Shown piece by piece: positions 16,211 to 24,529 of a stretch of DNA of 64,000 nucleotides. The DNA lies in NCBI GenBank assembly GCA_018824405.1, contig JAHJGO010000006.1, positions 181,536 to 245,535 of the forward strand. The letters run 5' to 3'. Within the stretch, counting starts at the first letter, position 1; each line of letters begins with the position of its first letter. This DNA comes from Gammaproteobacteria bacterium (GTDB taxonomy: Bacteria; Pseudomonadota; Gammaproteobacteria; Burkholderiales; Sulfuricellaceae). A program made the translations under genes and the position numbers. The notes below the pieces were generated by a model, which was not told the origin of the DNA, did not search any database, and saw only the letters and a list, made by a program, of their open reading frames with translations.

Positions 16211-17242
16211 TCAGGGTGCAGGATTGGGATAACGTGCGTGGACAGCCTGGATCTCGCACAGAAGATCGGCACCCAGTTCCACTTCTGTGCTGTCGATATC
16301 CTGCCTGAGTTGCTCCATGGCCGTGGCGCCTATGATGGTACTCGACACGAACCACTGGCTACGTACGAAGGCGAGCGCCAGGATGGCCGGCGCCATGCCT
16401 GCCTGGTGCGCAAGCTCGCTGTAGGCCTGTACCGCCTCGCTGACATTGGGCTTGGCATAGCGCTGCCCGAAACCGGGAAACAGGCTGATGCGGCCTGTGC
16501 CGGACGGCGTCAGGTACTTGCCGGAAAGCGTGCCGAAGCCCAGCGGGCTATAGGCCAGCAGGCCCACGTTTTCGCGATGGCTGATTTCCGCCAGACCATA
16601 TTCGAACGTCCGGTTGATGAGGCTGTAGGCATTCTGGATGGAAACCACGCGCGGCAGACCAGCCTGTTCCGAAGCACGGATGAACTGGCATACGCCCCAC
16701 GGGGTTTCATTACTCAAGCCGACATGCCTGATCTTGCCGGCCCTGATCAGGTCGGCAAAAACGGCCAGCTGCTCGGCGATGGGCGTGGTTTCGCGTTCCG
16801 CGCCGGGGTCGAAGGCGGTCTGGCCGAACATGGGCACATTGCGGTCCGGCCAGTGAATCTGGTAAAGGTCGATGTAGTCCGTCTGCAGACGCTTCAGGCT
16901 GGCATCGACCGCAGCTTCGACCTGTTGCCGCGCGATCTGCGGCCCGCCCCTCATCCAGTCGTAGCCACGACCCGGGCCGGACACCTTGGTAGCGAGGACG
17001 AGTTTGTCGCGCACCCGGCCTTTCAGCCAGCAGCCGACGTATTCTTCGGTCAGCCCCTGGGTCGCGGCGCACGGCGGGACGGGGTACATCTCCGCGGTAT
17101 CGATGAAGTTGACGCCGCGCGCGACGGCATAATCCAGCTGCTGGCGGGCATCCTCGGCGCTGTTCTGCTCGCCGTAAGTCATGGTACCGAGGCAGATTTC
17201 CGAGACCTGCAGGTCGCTGCTGCCCAGTAAGCGATATTTCAA
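16211..17242 (-). CDS. Aldo/keto reductase, Tas-like
   Basis: A 343-residue TIM-barrel NADPH-dependent oxidoreductase. It opens MKYRLLGSSDLQVSEICLGT; the catalytic D and Y are in NFIDTAEMYPVP, the Lys in LATKVSGP and the His in YQIHWPDRNVPMFG. The MYPVP and HWPDR signatures and the overall length match Tas-type reductases. It is 20 bases downstream of a methyltransferase gene on the same strand and is probably co-transcribed. The natural substrate is unknown. Confidence 0.9.
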   Translation of the reverse strand: MKYRLLGSSDLQVSEICLGTMTYGEQNSAEDARQQLDYAVARGVNFIDTAEMYPVPPCAATQGLTEEYVGCWLKGRVRDKLVLATKVSGPGRGYDWMRGGPQIARQQVEAAVDASLKRLQTDYIDLYQIHWPDRNVPMFGQTAFDPGAERETTPIAEQLAVFADLIRAGKIRHVGLSNETPWGVCQFIRASEQAGLPRVVSIQNAYSLINRTFEYGLAEISHRENVGLLAYSPLGFGTLSGKYLTPSGTGRISLFPGFGQRYAKPNVSEAVQAYSELAHQAGMAPAILALAFVRSQWFVSSTIIGATAMEQLRQDIDSTEVELGADLLCEIQAVHARYPNPAP

Positions 17243-17262
17243 GGCTGCCTCCCGATATTCCG

Positions 17263-17970
17263 TTACGGCTTGCGCAGCAGGTCGACCCGCAGCGGACTCT
17301 GGAAATCCGCACCCTGTGGCGTCATGTGGCGCATGAATTGTTCGCGCACCCGCTGATACAGGTCGGGCGAGAGCCGGTGATCGGAATGGGTGACATTGAG
17401 GATGCGGTCCTCGAACTGCTCAAAAGAATCATAGTGGCCCGGCGTGCTGAAAAACCGCTCGTCCACCAGCTCGAATCTGCCAGCAGCTACCGCACGTTCG
17501 ACAGCAGAGAAAGCGGCCTCGCGCACGTTTTTCTCGTCGTGGAACAGGCGCAAGATTTCGTTGAATTCACCAGCGAAGACCGGCTCCGAGATGTATGCCA
17601 GCCCACCCGGTCTCAGTACCCGGCTGATTTCAGCCATGGCCTTGTCCATCCGGTCGACCGGCACATGGTGCAGGGACTTGAACATCAGCACGATGTCGAA
17701 GGATTCGTCATCGGCGGGAATGGCTTCCGCCCCACCGAGACGGAAAGTCACGTTGGCGAGATCGTTGTTGCGCAGATTTGCGGCGTGCTGGATTTCATCC
17801 ACCTCCAGCGCGGTTATCGAGCGCACTTTCCCGCCCTGGCTGATCGCCCTGGTTTTATCCGCCTTGCCGCATCCCAGTTCAAGGATGTCAGCGCCTTGCA
17901 AGTGGAGTAACTGTTGGTAAATGTCGCGCTCGTCGCAAACGAGATTCGCGTTCGGGTTGGAGATGTTCAT
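17263..17970 (-). CDS. Class I SAM-dependent methyltransferase
   Basis: A 235-residue methyltransferase with motif I ILELGCGKADKTRAIS (about 29-44), an acidic SAM-ribose residue in ITALEVDEIQHA, and the FDIVLMFKSLHHVPVDRMDKA and RVLRPGGLAYISEPVF blocks common to UbiE/COQ5-like small-molecule enzymes. The C-terminal third does not identify a substrate. It is followed closely by the aldo/keto reductase, so the two may act in one minor pathway; this is only positional inference. Confidence 0.85.
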   Translation of the reverse strand: MNISNPNANLVCDERDIYQQLLHLQGADILELGCGKADKTRAISQGGKVRSITALEVDEIQHAANLRNNDLANVTFRLGGAEAIPADDESFDIVLMFKSLHHVPVDRMDKAMAEISRVLRPGGLAYISEPVFAGEFNEILRLFHDEKNVREAAFSAVERAVAAGRFELVDERFFSTPGHYDSFEQFEDRILNVTHSDHRLSPDLYQRVREQFMRHMTPQGADFQSPLRVDLLRKP

Positions 17971-18173
17971 GCCTGTGAGCCCCTGTTAAATCACCATATC
18001 ATTGGATGCCATCCGCGTCAAAACGGACTAAAAACCGGCCAAATTCGGCACCAGCCATCCGGCCCATTTTAATCACATGGATCAATTGGATAATTGAGGC
18101 TTCATGATGGAAAACACAAGATGAAAGGACTAAACTTAATTTTCTGCTAGCGAAATAACAAAGGAGACCGATC

Positions 18174-18680
18174 ATGCTGGATTCCTTGAAACAAGCCGGA
18201 AAAAACATTGGCCGCGAGATCAACCGGGCCTGGGAAAACCTGTCCGAAGGCTGGCGCGAACTGCTCAGCCGCAGCAGCGATTCACTCACCCATTTTTCCC
18301 GCAACAAAGATGAAGAGCAGCAAGTACACGGAGGAACGCTCGCCACTTTTCCCCGCTGGAGCCTGCTGGCGGGCGAAGTGGAAGAAACAGAGAAAGAACT
18401 GATCGTGCGCGTGGAAGTGCCGGGCATGGACAAAGACGACTGCCACATCACCATCGAGGGCAACAGGCTTTATCTCTCCGGCGAAAAACGCTTCGAGCGC
18501 GAGACCCACGAAAGCACCTACCATGTGATGGAGCGCGCCTACGGATCATTTCAGCGCACCATTCCCTTGCCGGGCAATGTGGACACCGACAAGGCGGAAG
18601 CCAGCTACAAGAATGGCGTGCTGATGGTTCGTTTGCCCAAAACGGGAAGCGCTCCGGGGAAGTCCATCGCTATTAGCTGA
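18174..18680 (+). CDS. Hsp20 / alpha-crystallin small heat-shock protein
   Basis: A 168-residue ATP-independent holdase chaperone. The alpha-crystallin domain (about 65-160) has VEVPGMDKDDCHITIEGNRL, SGEKRFERETHE, AYGSFQRTIPLPGNVDTDKA and the conserved A-x-x-x-N-G-V-L element (ASYKNGVLMVRLPK). The N-terminal arm is amphipathic. The start follows a strong AAGGAG site. No clear sigma-32 promoter was found upstream, unlike htpG nearby. Confidence 0.93.
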   Translation: MLDSLKQAGKNIGREINRAWENLSEGWRELLSRSSDSLTHFSRNKDEEQQVHGGTLATFPRWSLLAGEVEETEKELIVRVEVPGMDKDDCHITIEGNRLYLSGEKRFERETHESTYHVMERAYGSFQRTIPLPGNVDTDKAEASYKNGVLMVRLPKTGSAPGKSIAIS

Positions 18681-18745
18681 TAAAAACCAGAAAGCTCACA
18701 TTTATAACCCGTTTGCTGCATCAGTGCCTCGAAGGTTGCAGGCAT

Positions 18746-18773
18746 AAAAAAAGGCGCCGTAGCGCCATTTTTT
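18746..18773. terminator. Terminator between hsp20 and infA (bidirectional)
   Basis: GGCGC CGTA GCGCC (18753-18766) is flanked by A and T tracts on both sides, fitting the convergent gene ends. The same 14-base core recurs in the htpG terminator at 19592-19605. Confidence 0.85.
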
Positions 18774-18811
18774 AATTTAAATGCCCACCTTCGAGCATCG
18801 CCTGCTTATTC

Positions 18812-19069
18812 TCAATAAGCACGGCGTCGAGGCGCAGGGGCGCCACGACCTTCGATATGGCGGAAAGTGATCCGGCCATTAGTGATATCGTAAGGTGAAA
18901 GTTCGAGGGTGATCTTGTCACCCGCAATAATGCGGATATGGTTCTTGCGCATTTTGCCGGCGGTATAGGCAACCAGCTTATGGCCATTTTCAAGCGTTAC
19001 GCGAAAACGAGAATCAGGCAGAACTTCGTCTACCACGCCATTCATTTCAATAAGTTCTTCTTTCGCCAA
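18812..19069 (-). CDS. infA: Translation initiation factor IF-1
   Basis: An 85-residue S1-fold factor that occupies the ribosomal A site during initiation. The sequence [39 protein letters not shown] and [17 protein letters not shown] is diagnostic. The conserved start aligns with a TTG at 19069, eight bases after a GGAG site. Frames starting upstream would add a non-conserved leader. It lacks an ATG, and it carries a C-terminal APAPRRRAY tail of the kind seen in the second IF-1 copy of betaproteobacteria. It lies downstream of a cold-shock gene with a terminator between. Confidence 0.93.
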   Translation of the reverse strand: MAKEELIEMNGVVDEVLPDSRFRVTLENGHKLVAYTAGKMRKNHIRIIAGDKITLELSPYDITNGRITFRHIEGRGAPAPRRRAY

Positions 19070-19099
19070 GTTTTTGTCTCCAGAGAAAGGTAAGATTGA

Positions 19100-19123
19100 A
19101 AAAGCCCGGAATACCGGGCTTTT
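19100..19123. terminator. Terminator/attenuator between the cold-shock gene and infA
   Basis: AAAAGCCCGG AATA CCGGGCTTTT forms a compact hairpin with a T tract on either strand. It sits after the cold-shock gene and just before infA, so infA expression may depend on read-through or its own promoter. Confidence 0.8.
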
Positions 19124-19162
19124 CCGGTGAGATTGATCTCTCAATCCCAAGAGCGCTGCAAT

Positions 19163-19369
19163 TTATTCAGCAGCGCGAATATTTGAAGCTTGTGGTCCTT
19201 TGGGGCCAGTCGTGGCATCGAAGCTCACGCGCTGATTTTCCTGCAGGGTCTTGAAACCTTCACCCTGGATTGCCGAAAAATGCACGAAAAGATCATCCCC
19301 ACCCCCATCAGGAGTAACAAAGCCAAAACCTTTTGCATCATTGAACCACTTGACTGTACCTGTTGCCAT
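19163..19369 (-). CDS. CspA-family cold-shock / RNA chaperone protein
   Basis: A 68-residue cold-shock-domain protein that binds single-stranded nucleic acid. It has RNP1 KGFGFV (residues 13-18) and RNP2-like DLFVHFSAI, and the opening [20 protein letters not shown]. It is preceded by AAGGA nine bases before the ATG and a leader of about 144 bases from the proposed promoter at 19520-19549. That length is typical for cold-shock mRNAs with a regulatory 5' leader. Confidence 0.95.
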   Translation of the reverse strand: MATGTVKWFNDAKGFGFVTPDGGGDDLFVHFSAIQGEGFKTLQENQRVSFDATTGPKGPQASNIRAAE

Positions 19370-19519
19370 GTCTTGATATCCTTAAAAAACGTAAACAAAT
19401 AAAGGGATTTCCCTTGAAGGCGAAAACCAAGACAGCGGGATGATGAAGGAAGGAATACCTGAGAAGCCAGGGCACTGAATCAGACAACAACAACACGACT
19501 TGAAGATCGCTAGCCGCGT

Positions 19520-19549
19520 ATTATAACACCTATATTACTTAATATACAA
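19520..19549 (-). promoter_or_regulatory. Sigma-70 promoter of the cold-shock gene
   Basis: On the minus strand TTGTAT (19549-19544) and a perfect TATAAT (19525-19520) are 18 bases apart. Transcription would start near 19513, giving a leader of about 144 bases. Confidence 0.6.
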
Positions 19550-19585
19550 ATATTCACGTAACAGGCGCATTTCGGCCGCCCCAAC

Positions 19586-19611
19586 AAAAAGGGCGCCGTA
19601 GCGCCCTTTTT
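19586..19611 (-). terminator. Rho-independent terminator of htpG
   Basis: AAAAAGGGCGC CGTA GCGCCCTTTTT is an 11-bp perfect stem with a 4-base loop, 16 bases after the htpG stop. Confidence 0.9.
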
Positions 19612-19626
19612 ATTATGCAAGCATGA

Positions 19627-21528
19627 TTACAGCGATACCCACAGTTCGTTCAGGCGACGCACGAAAGTGGCCGGATCCTCCAGCTGCCCGCCTTCCGCCA
19701 GCAGGGCCTGGTCGAACAGGATGTGGCTCCAGTCGCCGAATTTTTCGCTATCCGCCTGACCCTTCAGACGCTGTACCAGCGCATGCTTGGGGTTGATTTC
19801 CAGGATCGGCCTGGTCATCGGCACATTCTGGCCGGCTGCTTTCAGGAGACGTTCCAGATTGCCGCTCATGTCGTGCTCACCTGCCACCAGGCAGGCAGGG
19901 GATGAAGTCAGGCGGTGTGTGACTCGCACTTCCTTGACCTTCTCGGCCAGGGCTTCCCTGATCTTCTCGGCCAGCCCCTTGAATGCGTCGGCTTCCTGCT
20001 CCTGTTCCTTCTTCTCTTCCTCGCCGGCCAGCTTGTCGAGGTCGAGGTCGCCCTTGGCCACGGATTGCAGTTTCTTGCCTTCGAATTCGGTGAGGTGGGA
20101 GATCATCCACTCGTCCACGCGGTCGGACAGCAGCAGCACTTCCACGCCCTTGGCACGGAAGAATTCGAGGTGCGGGCTGTTCTTGGCAGCGGCGAAAGTG
20201 TCGGCCGTGACATAGTAAATCTTGTCCTGACCTTCTTTCATGCGGCCGATGTAGTCCGCCAGCGATACGGTCTGGTCTTCCGTGTCGCCATGCGTGGAGG
20301 CAAAGCGCACCAGCTTGGCGATGCGCTCCTTGTTGGCAATATCCTCGCCCACGCCTTCCTTGATGGCACGGCCGAATTCCTTCCAGAAAGTGGCGTATTT
20401 CTCCGGCTGGTTTTCCGCCAGATCATCCAGCATGCCCAGCACCTTCTTCACCGAACCGCCACGGATGGCCTCGATGTCCTTGCTTTCCTGCAGGATTTCG
20501 CGCGACACATTAAGCGGCAGGTTGCTGGAATCGATCACCCCGCGCACGAAGCGCATGTAGTAAGGCATGAGCTGCTTGGCGTCATCCATGATGAAGACGC
20601 GGCGCACATACAGCTTGATGCCGTGGCGCTGCTCGCGGTCCCACAGGTCGAACGGGGCGCGTGCCGGAATGTAGAGCAGCTGGGTATATTCCTGCCTGCC
20701 TTCCACCCTGGCGTGAACATGCGCCAGCGGCGCCTCGAAGTCATGCGCCACATGCTTGTAGAATTCGTCGTACTGCTCCTGGGTGATCTCGCTCTTGGGG
20801 CGTGCCCACAGGGCGGACGCCTGGTTGACGGCCTCTGCCTCGTCCTTGACCACCTGTTCCTTCTTCTCGTCGTCCCACTCTTCCTTGTTCATCATGATGG
20901 GCAGGGTGATGTGGTCGGAATACTTGCGGATGATGGATTTGAGCTGCCAGCTGGAGAGCAGCTCGTCCTCGTCCTCACGCAGGTGCAAAGTCACCTCGGT
21001 GCCGCGGGTCGGCTTGTCCACGGTTTCCAGCGTGTAATCGCCCTCACCTGCCGATTCCCATTTCACGCCATGCTCAGGCGTGAGGCCAGCGCGGCGGGTG
21101 ACCAGGGTGACCTTGTCGGCCACGATGAAAGCGGAATAGAAGCCCACGCCGAACTGGCCGATCAGGTGCGCATCACGGGCCTGGTCGCCGGTCAGCGCCT
21201 CGAAGAACTGGCGCGTACCGGACTTGGCGATGGTGCCGATGTGCTCGATCACTTCCTGGCGATTCATGCCAATGCCGTTATCGGAAATTGTGACGGTGCG
21301 CGCGGCCTTGTCGAAGCTCACGCGGATCTTGAGTTCGGAATCGTTTTCCCACAGCGCGTCATCGGACAGCGCTTCGAAGCGCAGTTTGTCCGATGCGTCG
21401 GAGGCATTGGAAATCAGTTCGCGCAGGAAAATCTCCTTGTTGCTGTACAAGGAGTGGATCATCAGCTTCAGCAGCTGCTTGACTTCGGCCTGAAAGCCCA
21501 GGGTTTCCTTATGTGCTTCAACGGTCAT
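19627..21528 (-). CDS. htpG: Hsp90-family chaperone HtpG
   Basis: A 633-residue bacterial Hsp90. The N-terminal GHKL ATPase domain (about 1-220) has [35 protein letters not shown] and [11 protein letters not shown]. The middle domain has [25 protein letters not shown] and [19 protein letters not shown]. The C-terminal dimerisation part is present. Length and all nucleotide-binding motifs are intact. A sigma-32-type promoter is about 40 bases upstream. Confidence 0.98.
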   Translation of the reverse strand: MTVEAHKETLGFQAEVKQLLKLMIHSLYSNKEIFLRELISNASDASDKLRFEALSDDALWENDSELKIRVSFDKAARTVTISDNGIGMNRQEVIEHIGTIAKSGTRQFFEALTGDQARDAHLIGQFGVGFYSAFIVADKVTLVTRRAGLTPEHGVKWESAGEGDYTLETVDKPTRGTEVTLHLREDEDELLSSWQLKSIIRKYSDHITLPIMMNKEEWDDEKKEQVVKDEAEAVNQASALWARPKSEITQEQYDEFYKHVAHDFEAPLAHVHARVEGRQEYTQLLYIPARAPFDLWDREQRHGIKLYVRRVFIMDDAKQLMPYYMRFVRGVIDSSNLPLNVSREILQESKDIEAIRGGSVKKVLGMLDDLAENQPEKYATFWKEFGRAIKEGVGEDIANKERIAKLVRFASTHGDTEDQTVSLADYIGRMKEGQDKIYYVTADTFAAAKNSPHLEFFRAKGVEVLLLSDRVDEWMISHLTEFEGKKLQSVAKGDLDLDKLAGEEEKKEQEQEADAFKGLAEKIREALAEKVKEVRVTHRLTSSPACLVAGEHDMSGNLERLLKAAGQNVPMTRPILEINPKHALVQRLKGQADSEKFGDWSHILFDQALLAEGGQLEDPATFVRRLNELWVSL

Positions 21529-21566
21529 GGTGCTCGCTCTCCAGTTGATAATAAAAACTGGAAACG

Positions 21567-21594
21567 AGATGGGAGCGGATGTCCCTATTTCAAG
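21567..21594 (-). promoter_or_regulatory. Sigma-32 (RpoH) heat-shock promoter of htpG
   Basis: On the minus strand CTTGAAA (21594-21588) and CCCATCT (21573-21567) are separated by 14 bases and end 39 bases before the htpG ATG. Both boxes match the RpoH consensus (CTTGAA and CCCCATNT) closely. Confidence 0.8.
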
Positions 21595-21710
21595 AGGGGT
21601 TTAGAGTCCATTTCGGCGGACCCGCTGTACAGTACCTGAACATTAGACAGGCACAATTTAGAAACGGGCGCTCCTACATGGAAGCACCCGCTGGAAGACA
21701 ATAATATTTT

Positions 21711-22103
21711 TTAGTAACCGGTGCTGGCAGTTGCCGGCAGTTCAGTCTTTTCGCCGAAGAAATTCCACAGCAGGTGGGCCATTATTTCCGGTGCAATCAC
21801 GGTATGGCGGTTGCCGGTTTCCTGCATCCGCGTACGCAGCTTCTGGCGCAGTTCGGCATTTCCGGTGAGGTCAAAAATGATGTCCACCTTGTCGCCGAGA
21901 TCAACCACGTCCAGCGCTTCCTGAAACACCGGAACATTGCTGTGCGAAAAGCCCATTGCGACAGGAGAATCCAGATCACGATGCGCCACAGCGACGATTT
22001 GTACATTGACATGCTCTTCCTGGATTTTTTCCAGAAAATGCTCCGCGAAAGTTTCGCCAACGCCACCCAGACCCAACAATGCAACCTTGACAACAGTAGC
22101 CAT
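21711..22103 (-). CDS. Short Rossmann-fold protein resembling the homoserine dehydrogenase NAD domain
   Basis: A 130-residue protein starting MATVVKVALLGLGGVGETFA, a dinucleotide-binding G-x-G-x-x-G loop. It continues with IVAVAHRDLDSPVAMG and VDIIFDLTGNAELRQKL, as in the NAD(P)-binding domain of homoserine dehydrogenases. The catalytic and ACT domains are absent, and the frame ends cleanly, so it looks like a stand-alone NAD-binding module rather than a full enzyme. The ATG at 22103 (GGGG six bases upstream) is preferred to 22115. A TATAAT at 22125-22130 on this strand suggests its own promoter. Function unknown. Confidence 0.7.
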   Translation of the reverse strand: MATVVKVALLGLGGVGETFAEHFLEKIQEEHVNVQIVAVAHRDLDSPVAMGFSHSNVPVFQEALDVVDLGDKVDIIFDLTGNAELRQKLRTRMQETGNRHTVIAPEIMAHLLWNFFGEKTELPATASTGY

Positions 22104-22306
22104 AATTTTCCCCATCCTCTTTTGATTATAAAATTTTTTTCGAGCTTAACCGAATGCCACAGGCGTGGCAAGACGAGGTAACAGCAAACCTCCTGTGATA
22201 TGCTCTCGCTTTAATTTACTCCTGAAAACATTTGAACTTCAAAAGGCACAAAAGCAAGATCCACGAGTCCTGGACTTCGCATTTTTGTTCCTTGAAATGT
22301 GCCCCC

Positions 22307-22783
22307 ATGAACTTATCCAACAAACCGCTTGTTACCACCATTGCCGCATTGACCCTTGCCATTGGCGCTGCCGTCGGCGCCAAGTTGTGGCTTACCCCGC
22401 CCAACCCGGAAGCCAGCGTCACCGCTCCCCTTGACCCCGCCTGCGACCTGCACGCCGGGCCTTGCAGCAGCGACATCCCCGGCGGCGGACGTGTCGAATT
22501 CTCAATTGAACCACGACCAATCCCCCTGCTGCGCCCGCTGCAACTGGTGGTCAAAACCCAGGGGCTGGACACCCGCCAGGTGGAGGTGGACTTTACCGGC
22601 ATAGACATGAACATGGGCTACAACCGCCCGCAGTTGAAACAGGAAGGTAAACACAGGTTCATCGGGGAGGCGGTGCTACCGGTATGCATCACCGGAGGCA
22701 TGGCATGGCAGGCCGCCGTAGTGGTGACCACCCCAAAGTTGAAAGTAGTGGCACCGTTCCGCTTCAACACGTCGCGCAACTAA
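22307..22783 (+). CDS. Uncharacterised membrane-anchored periplasmic protein (FixH/YtkA-like)
   Basis: A 158-residue protein with one N-terminal membrane anchor or uncleaved signal (about 8-28, VTTIAALTLAIGAAVGAKLW). An outer domain of about 120 residues contains paired cysteines (ACDLHAGPCSS) and a Met-rich segment FTGIDMNMGYNRPQ, ending in beta-rich sequence. This layout resembles FixH/YtkA-like domains that accompany copper handling. The neighbouring SCO gene 95 bases downstream on the same strand supports a copper or cytochrome-oxidase link. The ATG at 22307 is chosen because the signal segment follows directly. Confidence 0.6.
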   Translation: MNLSNKPLVTTIAALTLAIGAAVGAKLWLTPPNPEASVTAPLDPACDLHAGPCSSDIPGGGRVEFSIEPRPIPLLRPLQLVVKTQGLDTRQVEVDFTGIDMNMGYNRPQLKQEGKHRFIGEAVLPVCITGGMAWQAAVVVTTPKLKVVAPFRFNTSRN

Positions 22784-22878
22784 GGCTGCTTTAAGCGCGA
22801 CGAAATGCCACAGCCAACAGGCTAGGCAAGTCGCCTTCACTGCGCCATGATGATATTTATTTTTTCGAGCCAGAATTT

Positions 22879-23484
22879 ATGAACCGTACTTCTCTTATCG
22901 CAATCATCGCCCTGCTCGGCTTGATCCTCGGCTGGGTCACATGGTTCTGGCAACCGGATACACATCAACCGCACGACCCTATCCCTCTTGCCGCCACCCC
23001 CACCGGCGGTGATTTCACGTTGCAATCGGCAAATGGTCCGGTTTCACTGCACGATTTCCGCGGCAAGGTCGTGCTGGTCTATTTCGGCTATACCTTTTGC
23101 CCTGATATCTGTCCCACTTCGCTGGCCTTTGCCAGCCAGGCGCTCAACGCGCTGGACAAGGAAGAACTGGCACGCACCCAGGGGCTGTTCATCTCCGTCG
23201 ATCCGGAACGCGATACGCTGGAAAAGCTTAAGGAATACGGAACTTTCTTTCACGCCAATATTCTCGGCCTGACCGGCACGCCAGAAGCCGTTGCCATCGC
23301 TGCACAGCAATATGGCGCAAGCTATCGCAAGCAGGACACCGGTTCCGCTGGCGGCTATGTAGTGGATCATTCTTCCTCGACCTATGTCGTCGACCCCAGT
23401 GGCAAACTGGTGGCCACTCTGCAGCACGGCACCTCTCCGGCAGATGTAGTCAAGGCCATTCGCGCTGCCATGAAAAATCAGTAG
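22879..23484 (+). CDS. SCO1/SenC/PrrC-family copper chaperone
   Basis: A 201-residue thioredoxin-fold protein anchored by an N-terminal helix (about 5-24). The copper-binding pair is C-P-D-I-C in FGYTFCPDICPTSLAFA (about residues 74-78), and the conserved distal His lies in VVDHSSSTYVVDP. SCO proteins deliver copper to, or reduce, the CuA site of cytochrome oxidase. The usual D-P-E-R-D-T and GTPEAV segments are present. Its neighbour upstream may be an accessory periplasmic protein. Confidence 0.92.
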   Translation: MNRTSLIAIIALLGLILGWVTWFWQPDTHQPHDPIPLAATPTGGDFTLQSANGPVSLHDFRGKVVLVYFGYTFCPDICPTSLAFASQALNALDKEELARTQGLFISVDPERDTLEKLKEYGTFFHANILGLTGTPEAVAIAAQQYGASYRKQDTGSAGGYVVDHSSSTYVVDPSGKLVATLQHGTSPADVVKAIRAAMKNQ

Positions 23485-23605
23485 CGCGCAAAACTTCAGC
23501 CTAAACAAGACAGGATTTATTCCCAGGGACTCGCTAGTCCGAGTTAGTGAGTATTTCTTGTTTCCCCTCCGAGTGAGTATAATTCGTGCTTTTGTTTGCC
23601 CGACT

Positions 23606-24529
23606 ATGCTGATTTTTCGAGGAATTCCCGCCAGTGATGGGCCGGTTGCGCTGACGATCGGCAACTTCGACGGCGTTCATCTGGGTCACCAGGCCATGTT
23701 GCAACGCATGGAAGATGCCGCGAAAAAGCGCGGTCTGCCGGCCTGCGTGATGACTTTCGAACCGCATCCGCGCGAGGTCTTCACGCCTGACCAGGCGCCC
23801 ACTCGTCTCACCAACCTGCGCGAGAAACTGGAGCTGTTTGAAGCCTATGGTGTGGAGCGGGTATTCATCTGCCGTTTCAACAAACGTTTCGCCAGCATCC
23901 CTGCAGACGAATTCGTACGCGAAATGCTGCACCAGCGGCTCAAGGCGAAATGGATGCTGATCGGCGACGACTTCCGCTTCGGCGCCAAACGTGCAGGCGA
24001 CCTGGCGCTGCTGAGCGAAGCCGGTCCCAGGCTGGGATTCGAGGTCGAAGCCATGCACAGCGTGGTGGAAGCCGGGTTGCGCGTTTCCAGCACGGCGGTA
24101 CGCGACGCACTGGCAGGCGGCGATCTCAAACTGGCTCACACGCTGCTCGGGCGCCCCTACAGCATCAGCGGCCGTGTCGAGCACGGCGACAACCTGGGAC
24201 ACAAGATCGGCTTCCCCACTGCCAATGTTCAGCTCAAGCATAATCGGCCACCGGTGTGGGGCATATTTGCAGTCGAAGTACACGGCATCGGCGACCAGCC
24301 GCTGCAAGGCGCTGCCAGCCTGGGCGTGCGGCCGACCGTGAAGAACAACGGCCGCCCGACACTGGAAGTGCATCTCTTCAATTTCGACCGCCAGATCTAC
24401 AACCAGCACGTGCGGGTAGATTTTCTGTTCAAGTTGCGCGACGAAATGAAATTTCCCGACCTGGAAACGCTGACTGCGCAAATTGCCGCGGACGTGGCCA
24501 ATACAAAACGGTTTTTTGAGACACGATAA
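23606..24529 (+). CDS. ribF: Bifunctional riboflavin kinase / FAD synthetase
   Basis: A 307-residue enzyme making FMN and then FAD. The N-terminal nucleotidyltransferase part has LTIGNFDGVHLGHQAML and VMTFEPHPREVF; the C-terminal riboflavin kinase part has RPYSISGRVEHGDNLGHKIG, FPTANVQLKHNRPPVWGIFA and GVRPTVKNNGRPTLEVHLF. The ATG at 23606 is used; the longer frame begins with a TTG at 23558. It heads the ribF-ileS-lspA-fkpB-ispH operon and its stop directly abuts ileS. A TATAAT lies at 23578-23583 without a good -35. Confidence 0.95.
   Translation: MLIFRGIPASDGPVALTIGNFDGVHLGHQAMLQRMEDAAKKRGLPACVMTFEPHPREVFTPDQAPTRLTNLREKLELFEAYGVERVFICRFNKRFASIPADEFVREMLHQRLKAKWMLIGDDFRFGAKRAGDLALLSEAGPRLGFEVEAMHSVVEAGLRVSSTAVRDALAGGDLKLAHTLLGRPYSISGRVEHGDNLGHKIGFPTANVQLKHNRPPVWGIFAVEVHGIGDQPLQGAASLGVRPTVKNNGRPTLEVHLFNFDRQIYNQHVRVDFLFKLRDEMKFPDLETLTAQIAADVANTKRFFETR

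Noticed and set aside
19915..21639. A 574-codon open frame antisense to htpG
   Set aside because: A mirror frame of HtpG with no start signal and no domain; htpG itself is complete with promoter and terminator.
23558..23583. A sigma-70 promoter with TTGTTT and TATAAT before ribF
   Set aside because: The spacing is only 14 bases, so the -35 is doubtful; the TATAAT alone is mentioned with ribF.
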